A stretch of DNA of 64,000 bases from UBA1181 sp045601045 (GTDB taxonomy: Bacteria; Bacteroidota; Bacteroidia; Bacteroidales; Paludibacteraceae), in contig JAZRZA010000026.1 in the NCBI GenBank assembly GCA_045601045.1, positions 1 through 64,000 on the forward strand, written 5' to 3'. Shown here piece by piece: positions 1 through 8,503 of the stretch. The notes beneath the pieces were generated by a model. It searched no databases. It saw only the letters and a program-made list of their open reading frames with translations, and was not told the origin of the DNA. Within the stretch, counting starts at the first letter, position 1, and each line of letters starts with the position of its first letter. A program made the translations under genes and the position numbers.

Positions 1-150
1 CGTTTTTTCAGATCGAATAGCTCTGTAAACATCAAAAGATTTGCCGGACAGCCGTTTTATTTACTTGATTATAGGGCTTATACATGCCTAAAATTGGCAA
101 AAACAAGGTCTAAGAACCATTTAGCGGACACCAATAATTTTATTTCTTAA
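1..150 (+). CDS. possible 3' end of an unidentified gene (partial)
   Basis: A reading frame is open from the first base of the window and closes at a TAA at 148-150, giving 49 residues with a basic, aromatic-rich composition (a KRFAGQPFYLLDYRAYTCLK segment near the middle). It may be the C-terminus of a gene that starts outside the window, or chance. I do not recognise it. The context, beside a guaA integration site, would fit a remnant of a mobile element. No start or ribosome binding site can be assessed. Confidence 0.15.
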   Translation, partial: RFFRSNSSVNIKRFAGQPFYLLDYRAYTCLKLAKTRSKNHLADTNNFIS

Positions 151-177
151 AAAAACATTCCACCTATAAAACAATCA

Positions 178-200
178 GAGGCACCCTCATCAGGTGCCTC
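178..200 (-). terminator. terminator downstream of hepT; formerly of guaA
   Basis: GAGGCACC and GGTGCCTC form an 8-bp stem around a 7-base loop. It resembles the hairpin at 1001-1022 (same GAGGCACCCT start and TGCCTCCAAT end), so it is probably the original guaA terminator, now serving the inserted mntA-hepT transcript. Confidence 0.6.
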
Positions 201-238
201 CAATTCATAATTCACATTTCAAAATTCTTAAATTCGAA

Positions 239-291
239 CTACTCCCACTCGATCGTTCCCGGTGGCTTGTGTGTCACATCGTACCACAAAG
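239..291 (-). repeat. duplicated 3' end of guaA (left att-like copy)
   Basis: The 51 bases 241-291 match 1047-1097, the real guaA 3' end, at 49 positions. Read on the minus strand in the guaA frame they encode the same last residues (WYDVTHKPPGTIEWE) followed by a TAG stop at 239-241. Both differences are silent. Homology ends at 291, four bases before the hepT stop codon. This is what is expected when an element integrates in the last bases of guaA and supplies a replacement gene end. The 3' end of guaA is a known integration hotspot in several phyla. Confidence 0.85.
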
Positions 292-294
292 TTT

Positions 295-651
295 TTACTC
301 CTCAGGAGTCAGTTCATTTATATATTTCACAATAAATGGTCTTAATTCAGGGAGGTCCACCGTCAATGTATCCCACAAACCATCTTTGCTAACCTGATAA
401 TATTCATGCACAAGATAATGACGCATACCCCGTATTACTTTCCAGGGCACCTCTTTATGCGCATCCACAAATTCATCTGTCAGCTTATAGGCAGCTTCTC
501 CTATGATTTCTATCATCTTCACCACACCATAATAGCGAACTTTGTCCGTGTCAAGAGAATCATACGACAAACTTGGAAGCAAATCGTTCAACGTATCTAT
601 TTGCTCCAATATATGACGAAGTCTATCAACATCTCTAATTATTTCTCTCAT
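295..651 (-). CDS. hepT: HepT-like HEPN-domain toxin (ribonuclease) of an MntA/HepT pair
   Basis: This 118-residue protein is the toxin half of a type VII toxin-antitoxin module. HEPN proteins of this group (DUF86) are small helical ribonucleases held inactive by the partner nucleotidyltransferase, which AMPylates a tyrosine beside the catalytic motif. The diagnostic R-x4-H-x-Y motif is visible at about residues 77-84 (RHYLVHEY). I chose the ATG at 651 because upstream in-frame residues are non-family sequence and because this start overlaps the mntA end by 17 bases, the usual coupled arrangement. The gene ends 3 bases from the guaA 3'-end repeat, so the cassette fills the insertion almost completely. 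Transcription probably ends at the hairpin at 178-200. The family call is firm; activity is inferred. Confidence 0.85.
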   Translation of the reverse strand: MREIIRDVDRLRHILEQIDTLNDLLPSLSYDSLDTDKVRYYGVVKMIEIIGEAAYKLTDEFVDAHKEVPWKVIRGMRHYLVHEYYQVSKDGLWDTLTVDLPELRPFIVKYINELTPEE

Positions 652-934
652 AGACAAGAACTTTATCTTTGTTGGCGGAATCAACAGCGAAAGGCAATAA
701 TGAACCCTCTTCAACCAAGTCAACTTCGCAACCCAGCAAATCCTGAAGTTGTTGCTTGATACTAACTATTGTAAACAATCCGACACGAAAGTTTTTCCTA
801 TCATATTGCACAAGGATATCCACATCACTTTCCGAAGTCTCCTCACCTCTTGAGTAAGATCCGAACAGCCATGCTTTCTCCACGGGTTGCGTCTTGAAGA
901 ACTTTCTAATATTTTCCACTACGTTAGTATTCAT
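635..934 (-). CDS. mntA: MntA-like minimal nucleotidyltransferase antitoxin
   Basis: A 99-residue minimal nucleotidyltransferase. The signature GSYSRGEETSESDVDILV (about residues 25-42) contains the GS-x10-D-x-D active site with D37 and D39, and a third acidic residue is likely D72 in the EVDLVEEG segment. Members paired with HepT transfer AMP to the toxin to neutralise it. The ATG at 934 is preferred over an upstream in-frame start at 964 because a good Bacteroidota -7 box lies at 962-969, so the longer start would fall upstream of the transcript. The gene is translationally coupled to hepT. Together they form the only cargo between the two guaA 3' ends. Confidence 0.85.
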   Translation of the reverse strand: MNTNVVENIRKFFKTQPVEKAWLFGSYSRGEETSESDVDILVQYDRKNFRVGLFTIVSIKQQLQDLLGCEVDLVEEGSLLPFAVDSANKDKVLVYERNN

Positions 935-961
935 CCAATCACAAGTTGAATTATTCTCCCA

Positions 962-969
962 CAAATATA
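962..969 (-). promoter_or_regulatory. -7 promoter box for mntA-hepT
   Basis: The minus strand reads TATATTTG, an exact match to the Bacteroidota TAnnTTTG box, about 28 bases upstream of the chosen mntA ATG. No clear -33 TTG was seen at the expected distance. Confidence 0.5.
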
Positions 970-1000
970 ATCAAAAATACGACATCATAAAATAACATTA

Positions 1001-1022
1001 GAGGCACCCTTTCGGATGCCTC
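1001..1022 (-). terminator. guaA terminator
   Basis: GAGGCA and TGCCTC form a stem with a small CC/GG inner pairing and a TTTC loop, 23 bases beyond the guaA stop. It is a diverged copy of the hairpin at 178-200. Confidence 0.55.
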
Positions 1023-1044
1023 CAATATAATAAAGAACAAATAA

Positions 1045-1097
1045 TTACTCCCACTCAATGGTTCCCGGTGGCTTGTGTGTCACATCGTACCACAAAG
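1045..1097 (-). repeat. guaA 3' end, right copy of the att-like direct repeat
   Basis: This is the functional gene end (stop TAA at 1045-1047). It forms a direct repeat with 239-291, 806 bases apart, with 49 of 51 identical positions. The repeat includes the stop codon region and ends inside the codons for WYDV. Confidence 0.85.
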
Positions 1098-2838
1098 AAC
1101 CTGCGCCCTCTGCCACGAATCTGCCCCATAGGCCAGCCAACAACTTTTGGTCGATCTCCGCGAAGTTGGCGGTCATCGCCTCCGAACTATTTACCGGACG
1201 CATCACGATGCATGGTTTGTTCGCCACCGTCAAAGGCACTGAAACGACTGGCATCTGCCAAATAGACTCGTACAAATCGTTCTCCTGCAAAAACTCGGTA
1301 CAGATATTATCGAACTTACGCAAGGTATCGAACTTATCCTTGGTAGCGTATTGAGCGATCAATTTAGGCTCCTCATCTGAAGCGGCACCCACTTGCCAAA
1401 TCACACGGTTGATCACCTTGAAACGGTTCACCAACTCAGTGGAGAACTTCTCGCATTGCTTCCATGTGAGGTTTTGTGTGGTCAACAAGAATGGTTGCGC
1501 GTATGTACGTCCATCACCTTGCACACCCACACTCTTGATAGGAAGGATTCTTCCCTCGATATTGTTTTCTTTCAAGTAATCTGCCAAGCCAGGCACCTCC
1601 TCCGCTTTCGCAAATTCGCCCTTACCGTCGGTACAAAGCAGACGCACGCCCAAGCCTGGGCCAGGGAATGGGTGTCTCCATACCAAGTTGTGAGGAATAC
1701 CGAGCTCCTCACCCAACATACGAACCTCGTCCTTGTAAAGGTCAGCCAACGGTTCGAGCAACAAACCTTGCTCCATCAAATCCATCACCTCCTTCACACG
1801 GTTGTGGTGTGTCTTGATCAAGTCGGCGTTCTTGGTTCCACCACTCTCGATGGTATCTGGGTAGATGGTTCCTTGCGCGATCATCCACTCCTTTGGATCC
1901 AAGTTCAACTTGGCCATCTCCTCATCCTTCACCACCAAGAAGGTAGCGCCGATGATCTTACGCTTCTGCTCAGGAGCGGTGATGCCCTCCAATCTGCTCA
2001 AGAAAGAGTTGGTAGCGTCCACCACACGAAGGTTGTTCATTCCCTCCGCCTTCAAGAAGTCGATGATCTTAGCCGACTCATCCATACGCATCATTCCGTT
2101 GTCGATGTGCAAGCCCATCACACGATCGGTGCCCAACACACGATTCAACAAAACGAACGCCACGGTGCTATCCACACCGCCGGAGACAAGCAAGAAGACC
2201 TTGCGGTCGCCCACCTCACGCTTGATCTTCTCGGAGATCAAAGGCATGTAGCTCTTCATGTTCCAAGCACGCTCGCAGCCGCAGATATCGATGAAGTTAT
2301 CCAAGATATTCAAACCATACTTACTATGGGTCACCTCTGGGTGGAACTGAATACCATAGATCTTGCGGCTGTCATTCGCCACCGCAGCGATCTCGCAGTC
2401 TTTGGTAGACGCGATGATCTTATAGCCATCAGGCAACTTCTCCACAGCATCTCCGTGGCTCATCCACATAGGAGAAGAGGCAGGGATATTCTTCAACAAT
2501 GGGTGTTGCGCCTCCTTCAATTGAAGATCCGCGATACCATACTCCTTCACCTTTCCTGGGCGAACACTACCACCCAACTGAGAGGCCATCAACTGGTGTC
2601 CGTAACAGATACCCAACTTAGGCACTGGGATATTCAAAATCTCGGGGTTATACTCAGGAGCATCCTCCGCATAAACACTGGAAGGACCTCCACTGTAGAT
2701 GATACCCTTCGCGCCAGCCAACTCCTCCACAGAGGCTGTCGGTGAGCATATTTCAGTGAAAACGCCCAAACGGCGCACTCTGTTCGCGATCAAGTGGGCA
2801 TATTGTCCACCGAAATCCAATACGATAATTTTCTCCAC
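1045..2838 (-). CDS. guaA: GMP synthase (glutamine-hydrolysing)
   Basis: GuaA converts XMP, ATP and glutamine to GMP in the cytoplasm. The N-terminal class I amidotransferase domain (about residues 1-190) shows the catalytic triad: C78 in GICYGHQ, and H166 and E168 in FHPEV. The ATP-pyrophosphatase domain follows with the P-loop SGGVDST at 219-225, and the C-terminal dimerisation domain ends in the conserved KPPGTIEWE. At 597 residues it is longer than the roughly 510-525 of many bacteria; extra segments lie between the P-loop and the C-terminal region. The gene is intact, but its last 50 bases are duplicated at 241-291, so the present 3' end may have been supplied by an integrated element. 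Confidence 0.97.
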   Translation of the reverse strand: MEKIIVLDFGGQYAHLIANRVRRLGVFTEICSPTASVEELAGAKGIIYSGGPSSVYAEDAPEYNPEILNIPVPKLGICYGHQLMASQLGGSVRPGKVKEYGIADLQLKEAQHPLLKNIPASSPMWMSHGDAVEKLPDGYKIIASTKDCEIAAVANDSRKIYGIQFHPEVTHSKYGLNILDNFIDICGCERAWNMKSYMPLISEKIKREVGDRKVFLLVSGGVDSTVAFVLLNRVLGTDRVMGLHIDNGMMRMDESAKIIDFLKAEGMNNLRVVDATNSFLSRLEGITAPEQKRKIIGATFLVVKDEEMAKLNLDPKEWMIAQGTIYPDTIESGGTKNADLIKTHHNRVKEVMDLMEQGLLLEPLADLYKDEVRMLGEELGIPHNLVWRHPFPGPGLGVRLLCTDGKGEFAKAEEVPGLADYLKENNIEGRILPIKSVGVQGDGRTYAQPFLLTTQNLTWKQCEKFSTELVNRFKVINRVIWQVGAASDEEPKLIAQYATKDKFDTLRKFDNICTEFLQENDLYESIWQMPVVSVPLTVANKPCIVMRPVNSSEAMTANFAEIDQKLLAGLWGRFVAEGAGSLWYDVTHKPPGTIEWE

Positions 2839-2913
2839 CTTATTTTTTAATTAAGAGTTAAGAATTAAGAGTTAAGAGATTCCCTAATCTTACTTCTATG
2901 CTATTTTCATTAT

Positions 2914-3420
2914 TTACTTTAACAATTCGTCAAACAAGACATCCGACTCATCCATGGAGTCGATGACATGCTTCGCTTGCATATAGAAAGGCTCTCGTTT
3001 CGCCAAGGCCTCGCCAATAAAGGCAAGCAACTCGTCATCGGTTTTGTCCTTCAACAAAGGTCGTTGCGCCTTACCGTCTTTCAAAAATCTAAAAAGACCC
3101 TCGGGAGATGCCTTCAAATAGACGGTCTCGCCATTCTCATTCATCAAATCAATGTTGTCGAAAAAGCAAGCGGCGCCGCCACCTGTGGAGATGATCACAT
3201 TCTCGAAGGCACAAACCTCCTCCAACATGGCACGCTCCAATTTTCGGAACCCCTCCTCTCCTCTTTCTTCGAAAATCTGAGGAATGGTTTTATGGAAACG
3301 ACCCTCTATGTAAGCGTCCAAATCAATAAAATCCAGCCCATACTTTTTGGACAAGCGGGTGCCGGTATGCGTCTTTCCGCACCCCATATATCCGACCAAG
3401 AATATCGTTTTCTTATTCAT
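2914..3420 (-). CDS. aroK: shikimate kinase
   Basis: AroK phosphorylates shikimate at the 3-hydroxyl with ATP in the chorismate pathway. The 168-residue protein has the Walker A motif (GYMGCGKT, near residue 10), the substrate-binding DLDAYIE segment, the STGGGA motif and the lid region around QRPLL. I chose the ATG at 3420; it overlaps the stop codon of the upstream TonB-C gene (TGATG), which implies translational coupling. An upstream in-frame TTG is less likely. Length is normal for the family. Confidence 0.95.
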   Translation of the reverse strand: MNKKTIFLVGYMGCGKTHTGTRLSKKYGLDFIDLDAYIEGRFHKTIPQIFEERGEEGFRKLERAMLEEVCAFENVIISTGGGAACFFDNIDLMNENGETVYLKASPEGLFRFLKDGKAQRPLLKDKTDDELLAFIGEALAKREPFYMQAKHVIDSMDESDVLFDELLK

Positions 3421-3962
3421 CACCAATCATCAAAATTATAATCTCCGTCAAATTCTATATAATCGCCTTCCGGTTTAGGAGGCATCTTGTCCCTTGTGAA
3501 TTGAACAGGAACGATATAAGCCACCTTCACACGTTGACCTTTCAGATCTCCAGGCTTAAAGACTGGCAATCCATTCATGATACGAAGCGCCTCCTCGTCA
3601 TAAGCTTCGTTCACAGACTGTACGATCTCCTGACGAGTGGCCCTACCGCAACGGTCGATCACCACCTGGACAGCCACCGTGCCCTTCGCCAAAATCGGGT
3701 TATTCAAACTATCGTAAGCCTCGACCACCTCCGGATAGGTAAGGTTGGCATAGATGAAACGGGTAAACTCCACATCACCACCGCCAGGGAACTCCGGCAA
3801 GTTCAACTCCGACGGCCAAGAACCATAAGTTCCGCCATAGATAGTGGACTCAGAACCATCCACACATCCCGGATAGAGCTTCTCGTACATCTCATAGGGA
3901 TTCTGCCCCATCAACGCGAACGAGCTAACCATGAACAATATAAAAGGAAAGAAATGTTTCAT
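3420..3962 (-). CDS. TonB C-terminal-domain protein (energy transducer-like, exported)
   Basis: A 180-residue protein with an N-terminal hydrophobic signal (MKHFFPFILFMVSSFALMGQ) and a TonB-like C-terminal domain. That domain is recognisable from FPGGGDVEFTRFI, the GTVAVQVVIDRCGRA strand and the FKPGDLKGQRVKVAYIVPVQF end. It lacks the long proline-rich linker and the membrane anchor of a true TonB, so it is more like the many Bacteroidota secreted or periplasmic TonB-C proteins of unsettled function. The ATG at 3962 is preferred over an in-frame GTG at 3983 because it begins a normal signal peptide. The stop codon overlaps the aroK start. Confidence 0.75.
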   Translation of the reverse strand: MKHFFPFILFMVSSFALMGQNPYEMYEKLYPGCVDGSESTIYGGTYGSWPSELNLPEFPGGGDVEFTRFIYANLTYPEVVEAYDSLNNPILAKGTVAVQVVIDRCGRATRQEIVQSVNEAYDEEALRIMNGLPVFKPGDLKGQRVKVAYIVPVQFTRDKMPPKPEGDYIEFDGDYNFDDW

Positions 3963-3990
3963 ATCCCAAAAATATTTTTGCACCCAGAAT

Positions 3991-6639
3991 TTAAAACAAT
4001 GTCAACTGAGGATTTTCGTCAGCAGAAGCCTCCGCATCCCCCTCTTCGTCTTCCGGTTCAGCAGGGTCCACTTTTTCAGGGAAGCGGAGAGGCTCTAACT
4101 CCTCGATGGTCTTGATATCCCACGTATGAATTCGTTTACCTTTGGCCTTCATTCCCTTCACGCCAATGAACTCATCCGCATCAATCTCCATCGGAATACG
4201 ATGCGCATCCGCACCGCCAAAGACAACATTGAGACGCGGATAATAGGTATCCGTAATCAATAACATCTGCGATTTAGGATTATCACCGATAAAGTTCTGA
4301 CGCTTGGTCGTCAACTCAAAACGGAATCGTTTCAAATACTTATAACCTTCGTTGGCGTCATATAAAGCGACAGTCCACACCTTCTCCGGATCAAACTTCT
4401 CGAGAATCTTCACATCCTCCTCGAAGTGGTTGGTATCCTCAAAACCAGACAAGTAATATTCGCCCTTGGAGGTAACCACCAAAATCTTGTCCTCCGATTG
4501 GAATTCACCCAAGAGTTCACCCTGTCCGTTGTAGTTCAAACGAAGCACGTCACGATCAAACCATACCGAGCGACCGCCTAAAGTAGAAGATCCCTTAGAC
4601 TTCAAGGTAATCTTTTGGACATCATTTTTCGTCAAGATATTACCCATAGACTGACGACCCTTGATCGCGATCTCGCCAAAATCCCGGTCGAAGGAGGAAA
4701 CCTTCAGACGTAATCTTGGCTTCAGCACGACATGAATTGTCTCCGCCTCGGCATTGAAATTAACGGAAAAATAGAGGATCTTGGTACCTGGCGTTCCCTG
4801 CGTGATGTCATAATCCTTATCGCGGGAGACACCCGTAATCGCAAAACGTTTGATATAAGTAAATCCGCTCTTGCCGTCACGATAAGCGACATTGTAAATC
4901 GTGCGCTTATCATTCTTACGAAAGACATAGACATGGAGCATATCTTTACCGATATACTTCTTGTCAGAAACCTTCATCACTTGGAATTTACCATCCTTAC
5001 GGATTACGATGATATCATCCATATCGGAGCAATTGCAGACAAACTCATCCTTTTTGAGGCCTGTACCCACAAATCCCTCTTCCCAATTGACATATAACTT
5101 CTCGTTCGCCTCGACCACCTTCGATGCCTCGATGGTCTCGAAGTTTCTGATCTCAGTCATACGAGGATGCTTTGCGCCATACTTGTTTTTCAACATCTTG
5201 TACCATGCAATCGCATACTGAACAAGATGATCCAAATTATAATCGACACCCTCTATCTGCTCTTTCAAAGCGGCGATCAACTCCTCTGACTTATCAGAGT
5301 TGAACTTCAAGATACGTGCCATCTTGATCTCTAACAAACGTTGAAGATCCTCGCGCGTGATCTCTCGCACAAACATCGGTTTGAAAGGCTCCAAACGAAG
5401 GGAGATGTGGTCTAATGCGGCATCCACACTCTTACTCTCCTCGAACTTTTTATCTTTATAGATACGCTCCTCGATGAATATCTTCTCCAAAGAGCAGAAG
5501 TGCAACCGCTCCAACAACTCGGCACGTTGAATCTCCAACTCCTGACGCAACAAGTCCTTGGTACGATCTACCGACAACTTCAACATATTGGAAACATTGG
5601 TGAAGATCGGTTTCTTATCATTGATAACGCAACAACATGGAGAGATGCTCACCTCACAATCGGTGAAGGCATAGAGCGCGTCTATGGTCTTATCGGAAGA
5701 GGTCTTATCACCCAAATGGATGATGATCTCAGCATGGTCGGAGGTATTGTCCTCCACTTTGCGAATATTAATCTTACCCTTCTCATTGGCCTTCAGAATG
5801 GATTCAATCAAGACATTGGTGGTCTTGCCATAAGGGATATCGTTGATGATTAGCGTCTTATTATCCTGTTTACTGATTTTGGCGCGGACACGCACCTTGC
5901 CACCACGCTCGCCATCATTATAGTGTGAGACGTCTATAAGTCCACCTGTTTGGAAATCAGGATATAATTCAAACTCCTCGTCACTCAGATAAGCGATGGC
6001 CGCATCGATGATCTCATTAAAGTTGTGAGGCAATATCTTAGAAGAGAGACCGACCGCGATACCCTCCACGCCTTGTGCCAACAAGAGCGGGAATTTAACA
6101 GGCAATGTAATCGGTTCTTTCTTACGACCATCGTAAGAGGCCTTCCACTCTGTAATTTTAGGGCTAAATACAACATCCAACGCGAACTTCGAGAGCCTAG
6201 CCTCGATGTAACGTGGAGCTGCAGCGCTATCACCCGTCAAAATGTTACCCCAGTTTCCTTGACAATCAATCAAAATATCTTTCTGACCTAAGGTAACCAA
6301 GGCACCGCCAATAGACGCGTCACCGTGAGGGTGATAAGACATCGTATTACCGACAATGTTCGCCACCTTATTGTAACGACCATCATCCAACTCTTTCATA
6401 GAATGAAGAATACGACGCTGTACAGGTTTCAATCCATCATCAAGGTGAGGGACAGCACGCTCCAAGATAACATAAGAGGCATAATCCAAGAACCAACTTC
6501 TATACATGCCTGGGATATGATGCACAACATCCCCTCCCTCCGACTGCTTCACATCATAAGAGGAGGTGGCACTAACTATAGAATCATCGTTCAAAGAATC
6601 ATCCAATTCATTGTTATTATCAATCGTCTCGTCCGCCAT
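3991..6639 (-). CDS. parC: DNA topoisomerase IV subunit A (gyrase A-like)
   Basis: This 882-residue protein is the DNA cleavage and rejoining subunit of a type IIA topoisomerase. The winged-helix/tower region starts at about residue 44 (PGMYRSWFLDYASYVI). The catalytic tyrosine is Y144 in AAPRYIEARLS. The C-terminal half carries degenerate beta-pinwheel repeats and ends in an acidic tail. Compared with GyrA there is no clear GyrA box (QRRGGKG), which favours ParC, and the N-terminal acidic extension is typical of Bacteroidota ParC. The gene is followed at 8 bases by the TonB-C/aroK pair, so the three may be co-transcribed with guaA further down. Confidence 0.92.
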   Translation of the reverse strand: MADETIDNNNELDDSLNDDSIVSATSSYDVKQSEGGDVVHHIPGMYRSWFLDYASYVILERAVPHLDDGLKPVQRRILHSMKELDDGRYNKVANIVGNTMSYHPHGDASIGGALVTLGQKDILIDCQGNWGNILTGDSAAAPRYIEARLSKFALDVVFSPKITEWKASYDGRKKEPITLPVKFPLLLAQGVEGIAVGLSSKILPHNFNEIIDAAIAYLSDEEFELYPDFQTGGLIDVSHYNDGERGGKVRVRAKISKQDNKTLIINDIPYGKTTNVLIESILKANEKGKINIRKVEDNTSDHAEIIIHLGDKTSSDKTIDALYAFTDCEVSISPCCCVINDKKPIFTNVSNMLKLSVDRTKDLLRQELEIQRAELLERLHFCSLEKIFIEERIYKDKKFEESKSVDAALDHISLRLEPFKPMFVREITREDLQRLLEIKMARILKFNSDKSEELIAALKEQIEGVDYNLDHLVQYAIAWYKMLKNKYGAKHPRMTEIRNFETIEASKVVEANEKLYVNWEEGFVGTGLKKDEFVCNCSDMDDIIVIRKDGKFQVMKVSDKKYIGKDMLHVYVFRKNDKRTIYNVAYRDGKSGFTYIKRFAITGVSRDKDYDITQGTPGTKILYFSVNFNAEAETIHVVLKPRLRLKVSSFDRDFGEIAIKGRQSMGNILTKNDVQKITLKSKGSSTLGGRSVWFDRDVLRLNYNGQGELLGEFQSEDKILVVTSKGEYYLSGFEDTNHFEEDVKILEKFDPEKVWTVALYDANEGYKYLKRFRFELTTKRQNFIGDNPKSQMLLITDTYYPRLNVVFGGADAHRIPMEIDADEFIGVKGMKAKGKRIHTWDIKTIEELEPLRFPEKVDPAEPEDEEGDAEASADENPQLTLF

Positions 6640-6704
6640 ATTAGATCTAATTATTCAATTCAGGGTACGAATTTACAAAATAATTGGGAGAAAGCGAAAA
6701 AAAG

Positions 6705-6738
6705 AAAAGGTGGAAGATTAGAAAACCTTCCACCTTTC
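6705..6738 (-). terminator. terminator of the tRNA-Leu transcript
   Basis: AAAGGTGGAAG and CTTCCACCTTT pair in an 11-bp stem (6706-6716 with 6727-6737). On the minus strand the stem is followed by a T-rich run opposite 6695-6705. Confidence 0.7.
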
Positions 6739-6748
6739 AAAAACAAGG

Positions 6749-6830
6749 TGCGGATAAAGGGACTCGAACCCACACGCCTCGCGGCACCAGATCCTAAGTC
6801 TGGCGCGTCTACCAGTTTCGCCATATCCGC
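6749..6830 (-). tRNA. tRNA-Leu (anticodon UAG)
   Basis: Read on the minus strand, GCGGATA at the 5' end pairs with TATCCGC at the 3' end. There is a D-arm GGTAGACGC, an anticodon stem CCAGA/TCTGG around CTTAGGA (anticodon UAG), a variable arm of class II length, and a T-arm with GGTTCGAGTCC. CCA is not encoded: the discriminator A is followed by CCT. Confidence 0.93.
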
Positions 6831-6888
6831 ATGACTTTGGTAATGCAAAGATAGACAAAAGAATTGAATTGCAAAAGAAAATATAAAA

Positions 6889-6918
6889 AAAGGGAGAGAA
6901 TTTTCATTCTCTCCCTTT
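6889..6918 (-). terminator. terminator of the SusC/SusD locus
   Basis: AAAGGGAGAGAA and TTCTCTCCCTTT form a perfect 12-bp stem with a 6-base loop. It lies 22 bases past the stop of the glycan-binding lipoprotein gene, with a T-run on the minus strand. Confidence 0.85.
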
Positions 6919-6939
6919 CCATATCAGAACATTCTAAAA

Positions 6940-8484
6940 TTAGAATGGATACTTAGATGCTGGAGTTGCTCCGTAGTACTTAGTGAAACGAACACCACCA
7001 TTGTCATCAGGAACGACACGGAAGTTATCAATAGCCACGAAGAATTTACCACCAAACTCAGGAGTAGTCGCTGCTTGACCACCACTACCCTCTGCGTGGA
7101 ACAACATGTTGTACATATCTCTCTTAGTCAATTGACCGCAAGAAACGAAGTTAGCGTTAGTAACCAAGTTGTACTTAGAGATGTTGTATCTGAAATAAGA
7201 AGATGTCAAAGGCACTGCGATAGTCATCCACTCGCCATTGGTGTGGAATGGATCCTTAACAGTAGCAGATGGAGAATCAGACTCGTCAACTGACAAAGTA
7301 ACCATGTTCAACCATGCTCCTGCAGTTCCATCACCCTTACCCTCACAAGTTTGAGCCTCTTCGTTCCAACTGTTAAGGTCGGTCATATCACGGCTGAAGT
7401 AACCGCAGTTAACTGGCTTCTTATACTTATCATTACAAAGATCATCCTCAGCACCATAAGCGGAGAATACGATGTAGAACCATTGAGCCAATGGAATCTC
7501 TTTAGGGATCAATACCTCAAACTTCAAGACCATCTTGTCAAGATCCATATCCTCGAACTCACCCATCAATGACTTCTCCTCCATACCTTGAGAGTAAGGA
7601 GTAAAGTAAATCATCTCATCGGTATTAAATCCGAACTCTGTAGGAGTAGTGATAGCAGCGTAGTAACCGTCGCAACCCTCTGGCATACCACCCATAGCAC
7701 TCTTCATAGCCTCGAACTTGTCGAACTTAGAAGAAGACTTAACGAAATCATTCCAATCGTATGAGAAGGTATCCAATGCACCGTGAAGGTCAGATGCGAG
7801 CACGTTGTCGAAATCCAAGAATACATTTCTCTTATCACGGAACAACATTGGGGACTCACACTCACCAAATTGGTTTCTTACCAAAACTGGCTTTGAATCA
7901 GCTACACCAGCAGGAACTTTAACCAACAACTCTTTGCCGTCATTCTTAACATCATATTCAGCTTTGATCAACTCTCCATCCTCTCCATAGAAGAAGACTT
8001 CCAACTCATCACCGCCTACAGACAAGAATGCATTACCAGCGATTCTCAAAGTACCGCCCTCTGGAACAAACTCTGAACGGAACATCTTGATAGAAGGAGC
8101 AGGAACTGGCTTAGCCAAATCTATATAGCGCTCACAACCACCAGCGTTTTGCAAAAGAAGTTGCTCGGTACGCAAGTTGTCTGCATCACTTTTCAAAGTA
8201 ACGATAACAGCCTCGTCAGTAACGAAGTTAGGATTGAAATCAACCGCATATCTATCATTACCATTTACCAAGAACACTCCAGTAGTGGTGCTTAGACCAC
8301 TACCATGGATAATTACAGTTGTACCAGCAGACAACTCATTCAATGCAACACCTGTCGAATCTACGTTATCTACGTAGTCAACCTGAAACGCATCACAGTT
8401 ACAGTTAACGCACTTATCCTCACATGAAGAGAAGAATGCAGTTAAAGCAGCAACAGATGCTAAAAAACCATATTTTACTTTCAT
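6940..8484 (-). CDS. surface glycan-binding lipoprotein (SGBP-B/SusE-like)
   Basis: A 514-residue lipoprotein that follows SusD by 19 bases. The signal peptide ends in a lipobox with Cys21 (AFFSSCEDK), and acidic residues after the cysteine fit surface export in Bacteroidota. Two IPT/TIG-like immunoglobulin folds are suggested by GTTVIIHGSGL (about residue 54) and GGTLRIAGNAF (about residue 143). The C-terminal part, ending IDNFRVVP, resembles the beta-sandwich carbohydrate-binding domain of SGBP-B proteins. It would capture glycans at the cell surface for the SusC/SusD transporter. The ligand cannot be predicted, since no glycoside hydrolase or lyase is nearby. Confidence 0.72.
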   Translation of the reverse strand: MKVKYGFLASVAALTAFFSSCEDKCVNCNCDAFQVDYVDNVDSTGVALNELSAGTTVIIHGSGLSTTTGVFLVNGNDRYAVDFNPNFVTDEAVIVTLKSDADNLRTEQLLLQNAGGCERYIDLAKPVPAPSIKMFRSEFVPEGGTLRIAGNAFLSVGGDELEVFFYGEDGELIKAEYDVKNDGKELLVKVPAGVADSKPVLVRNQFGECESPMLFRDKRNVFLDFDNVLASDLHGALDTFSYDWNDFVKSSSKFDKFEAMKSAMGGMPEGCDGYYAAITTPTEFGFNTDEMIYFTPYSQGMEEKSLMGEFEDMDLDKMVLKFEVLIPKEIPLAQWFYIVFSAYGAEDDLCNDKYKKPVNCGYFSRDMTDLNSWNEEAQTCEGKGDGTAGAWLNMVTLSVDESDSPSATVKDPFHTNGEWMTIAVPLTSSYFRYNISKYNLVTNANFVSCGQLTKRDMYNMLFHAEGSGGQAATTPEFGGKFFVAIDNFRVVPDDNGGVRFTKYYGATPASKYPF

Positions 8485-8503
8485 TGTAATAAATCTTTAA
8501 AGA

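Noticed and set aside
1393..2745. A 450-codon open frame on the plus strand opposite guaA
   Set aside because: It is a mirror frame of a highly conserved gene, rich in H, L and R repeats, with no protein-like motifs.
2838..2880. Short TTAAGAGTTAAGAATTAAGAG repeats upstream of guaA
   Set aside because: Low-complexity AT-rich sequence with no clear binding-site or riboswitch structure; no purine riboswitch core was found.
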